Positions 5,432 through 6,361 of a stretch of DNA of 6,361 nucleotides are shown in pieces. The stretch is from positions 1 through 6,361 of the forward strand of contig JASHWA010000358.1 in NCBI GenBank assembly GCA_030044325.1, read 5' to 3'. The translations under genes were made by a program, and so were the position numbers. This stretch comes from Bryobacteraceae bacterium. Its GTDB lineage: Bacteria; Acidobacteriota; Terriglobia; Bryobacterales; Bryobacteraceae. Every line of letters starts with the position of its first letter. Position 1 is the stretch's first letter. The notes beneath the pieces were generated by a model. That model worked only from the letters and a program-made list of their open reading frames with translations. It was not told where the DNA came from and searched no databases.

Positions 5432-6193
5432 TCAGCGGGCGTGCTTGACGCGGTAATCCTCGGTTGCGGGCATGCGAATCACTTTGCACATTTCAAACAG
5501 CCGCGACCGCGCTCGCGTTCCGATCGATTCGGCCAGCGTCTTCTTATACACCGCGACTCCGCCCGCGCCCGTGTAGTCGACGACTTTGCCCGTGATTTCG
5601 GGATCGGGAAGATTTGTCGTCGCGATCAGCGGTTTTCTCTGATTGCAGCGATACGTGATGATCGACGTTACGATATCTTCCACCCACTCAGTAACGCGAT
5701 GCGCGCCGAGATCGTCGAGCACCAGCACGTCGGCGTCGAGGGCGGTGCGGTACGCTTCGCGGTCGGTGGTGCCGGAACTTGCGTCATAGCTCGAGCGAAT
5801 GCGGTCCAGCAGGTTTTGATAATCGAAGAACACGCACTCGTGGCCCTTTTGGAGCAGGGCTTTCATCACTCCGACGGCCAGGTGCGTCTTGCCCGTTCCC
5901 GGATCGCCGATCAGAATCAGGCCCGGGGGCTCGACCACCGGAAATTCGCGCGCGAAGCCGCGGGCCTGGCGCAGCGCGTGGCCGAGACCGTCGCGAGCGA
6001 TGGGATTGTCCTGCGGGACCGCGAAATTTTCAAGCGATGCGCGCTCATAATTCGGCGGGATCTTAGCGCTTTCGATCAGCGCTTCACTCCGGTTTGACGC
6101 ACTACATTCGCACCGCGCGGCGCCTGACAGGCCCTCGCGCTCGACGATTTTCCAGCCGGTTCCTCCGCAACGCGGGCAGTTGGGATCCGCCAT
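5432..6193 (-). CDS. DnaC/DnaI/IstB-type AAA+ ATPase with N-terminal zinc-binding segment
   Basis: This 253-residue protein fits a replicative-helicase loader. Residues 1-30 carry C6, C9, C28 and C30 (CPRCGGTGW then CEC), a likely small zinc-binding module as in DnaI/DnaC-like loaders. The AAA+ core has Walker A GDPGTGKT (96-103), Walker B VLVLDD (156-161), sensor 1 ATTN (191-194), and a candidate arginine finger at R227 or R231 in IGTRARSRLFEMC. A Gly-rich stretch of about 30 residues lies between sensor 1 and the finger. IstB proteins of IS21 elements share this core, but no IstA transposase or IS end is visible, so a chromosomal loader is the better reading. The start codon overlaps the stop of the biotin-domain gene by one base (TAATG), so translation is probably coupled. 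The role in loading the replicative helicase is family inference. Confidence 0.85.
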   Translation of the reverse strand: MADPNCPRCGGTGWKIVEREGLSGAARCECSASNRSEALIESAKIPPNYERASLENFAVPQDNPIARDGLGHALRQARGFAREFPVVEPPGLILIGDPGTGKTHLAVGVMKALLQKGHECVFFDYQNLLDRIRSSYDASSGTTDREAYRTALDADVLVLDDLGAHRVTEWVEDIVTSIITYRCNQRKPLIATTNLPDPEITGKVVDYTGAGGVAVYKKTLAESIGTRARSRLFEMCKVIRMPATEDYRVKHAR

Positions 6194-6361
6194 TACTCGA
6201 TCACCATCAGCACTTCTCCCGCGGCGACGGTCGCTTCGGCGCGGGTTTTCACTTCGATCACGCGGCCGGCTTTGGGCGATTTCATCTCATTCTGCATCTT
6301 CATCGCCTCGACGACAACCAGGCCCTGGCCGGCTTCCACCGGATCGCCGGGCGCGACCAGG
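6193..6361 (-). CDS. Biotin carboxyl carrier domain, C-terminal fragment (start beyond the window)
   Basis: Reading from the right edge, 55 residues precede a TAA stop: LVAPGDPVEAGQGLVVVEAM, then KMQNEMKSPKAGRVIEV and an ending in AGEVLMVIE. The EAMKM motif is the signature of biotinyl domains. The middle lysine, 34 residues from the C-terminus, is the expected biotin attachment site, and that distance is typical. The domain carries carboxybiotin between the carboxylase and transferase parts of a biotin-dependent enzyme such as acetyl-CoA or propionyl-CoA carboxylase. Whether the full gene is a free carrier protein, the tail of a biotin-carboxylase subunit, or a decarboxylase subunit cannot be told from this piece. 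The stop codon shares one base with the start of the AAA+ ATPase gene. Confidence 0.9.
   Translation of the reverse strand, partial: LVAPGDPVEAGQGLVVVEAMKMQNEMKSPKAGRVIEVKTRAEATVAAGEVLMVIE

Noticed and set aside
5360..6097. Plus-strand open frame of 245 codons opposite the AAA+ ATPase
   Set aside because: It is the shadow of a gene with Walker A, Walker B and sensor motifs, and it starts in the repeat-bearing gap without a ribosome site.
5432..6193. IstB helper of an IS21-type element
   Set aside because: There is no IstA gene or terminal inverted repeat. The gene overlaps a biotin-carrier gene, and the zinc-binding N-terminus favours a chromosomal helicase loader.

Overview
The window is GC-rich (judged by eye, around 60% or more). 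It is densely coded and six of its seven genes are on the minus strand. No rRNA, tRNA, CRISPR array, transposase or phage gene is visible. The gene set suggests a soil-type Acidobacteriota, perhaps of the Solibacter/Bryobacter type: a secreted S10 carboxypeptidase, a DinB-fold protein with a GPCWHGPAL opening, a LolA-like secreted protein, a CusS/CusR-like two-component pair, and a DnaC-like loader with an N-terminal zinc-binding segment. That placement is inferred from remembered family resemblance, not from a search.

Layout from left to right. (1) 1-462, minus: a DinB-fold metal-binding protein that runs off the left edge. (2) 517-2028, minus: an exported S10-type serine carboxypeptidase with a complete catalytic set. 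(3) 2077-2895, plus: the only plus-strand gene, divergent from the peptidase across 48 bp, encoding an uncharacterised exported protein with a probable LolA/RseB-like beta fold. (4) 2933-4468, minus: a membrane sensor histidine kinase, convergent with gene 3. (5) 4588-5280, minus: its OmpR-family response regulator, lying upstream of the kinase in the same direction. (6) 5432-6193, minus: a DnaC/IstB-type AAA+ ATPase. (7) 6193-6361, minus: the C-terminal end of a biotin carboxyl carrier domain, entering from the right edge and overlapping gene 6 by one base (TAATG).

Genes 5 and 4 form a phosphorelay, but no metal transporter or other obvious target lies here. Genes 7 and 6 look translationally coupled. 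The remaining genes are ordinary housekeeping or secretory functions with no evident shared pathway.

The most notable non-coding structure is a compound palindromic element (4488-4573) in the 119 bp between regulator and kinase. It holds two hairpins built on the core GGACAGA/TCTGTCC inside a perfect 13-bp outer inverted repeat, like a REP/BIME. A fifth copy of the core and two more hairpins lie in the 151-bp gap on the other side of the regulator. The four genes most likely to have their own promoter (DinB, S10, LolA-like, regulator) lack a convincing Shine-Dalgarno sequence and carry a TANNNT hexamer 6-8 nt before the start codon, which suggests leaderless transcripts.

No gap exceeds 300 bases. 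I see no clearly novel multi-gene system. The long plus-strand reading frames are antisense shadows of the minus-strand genes.
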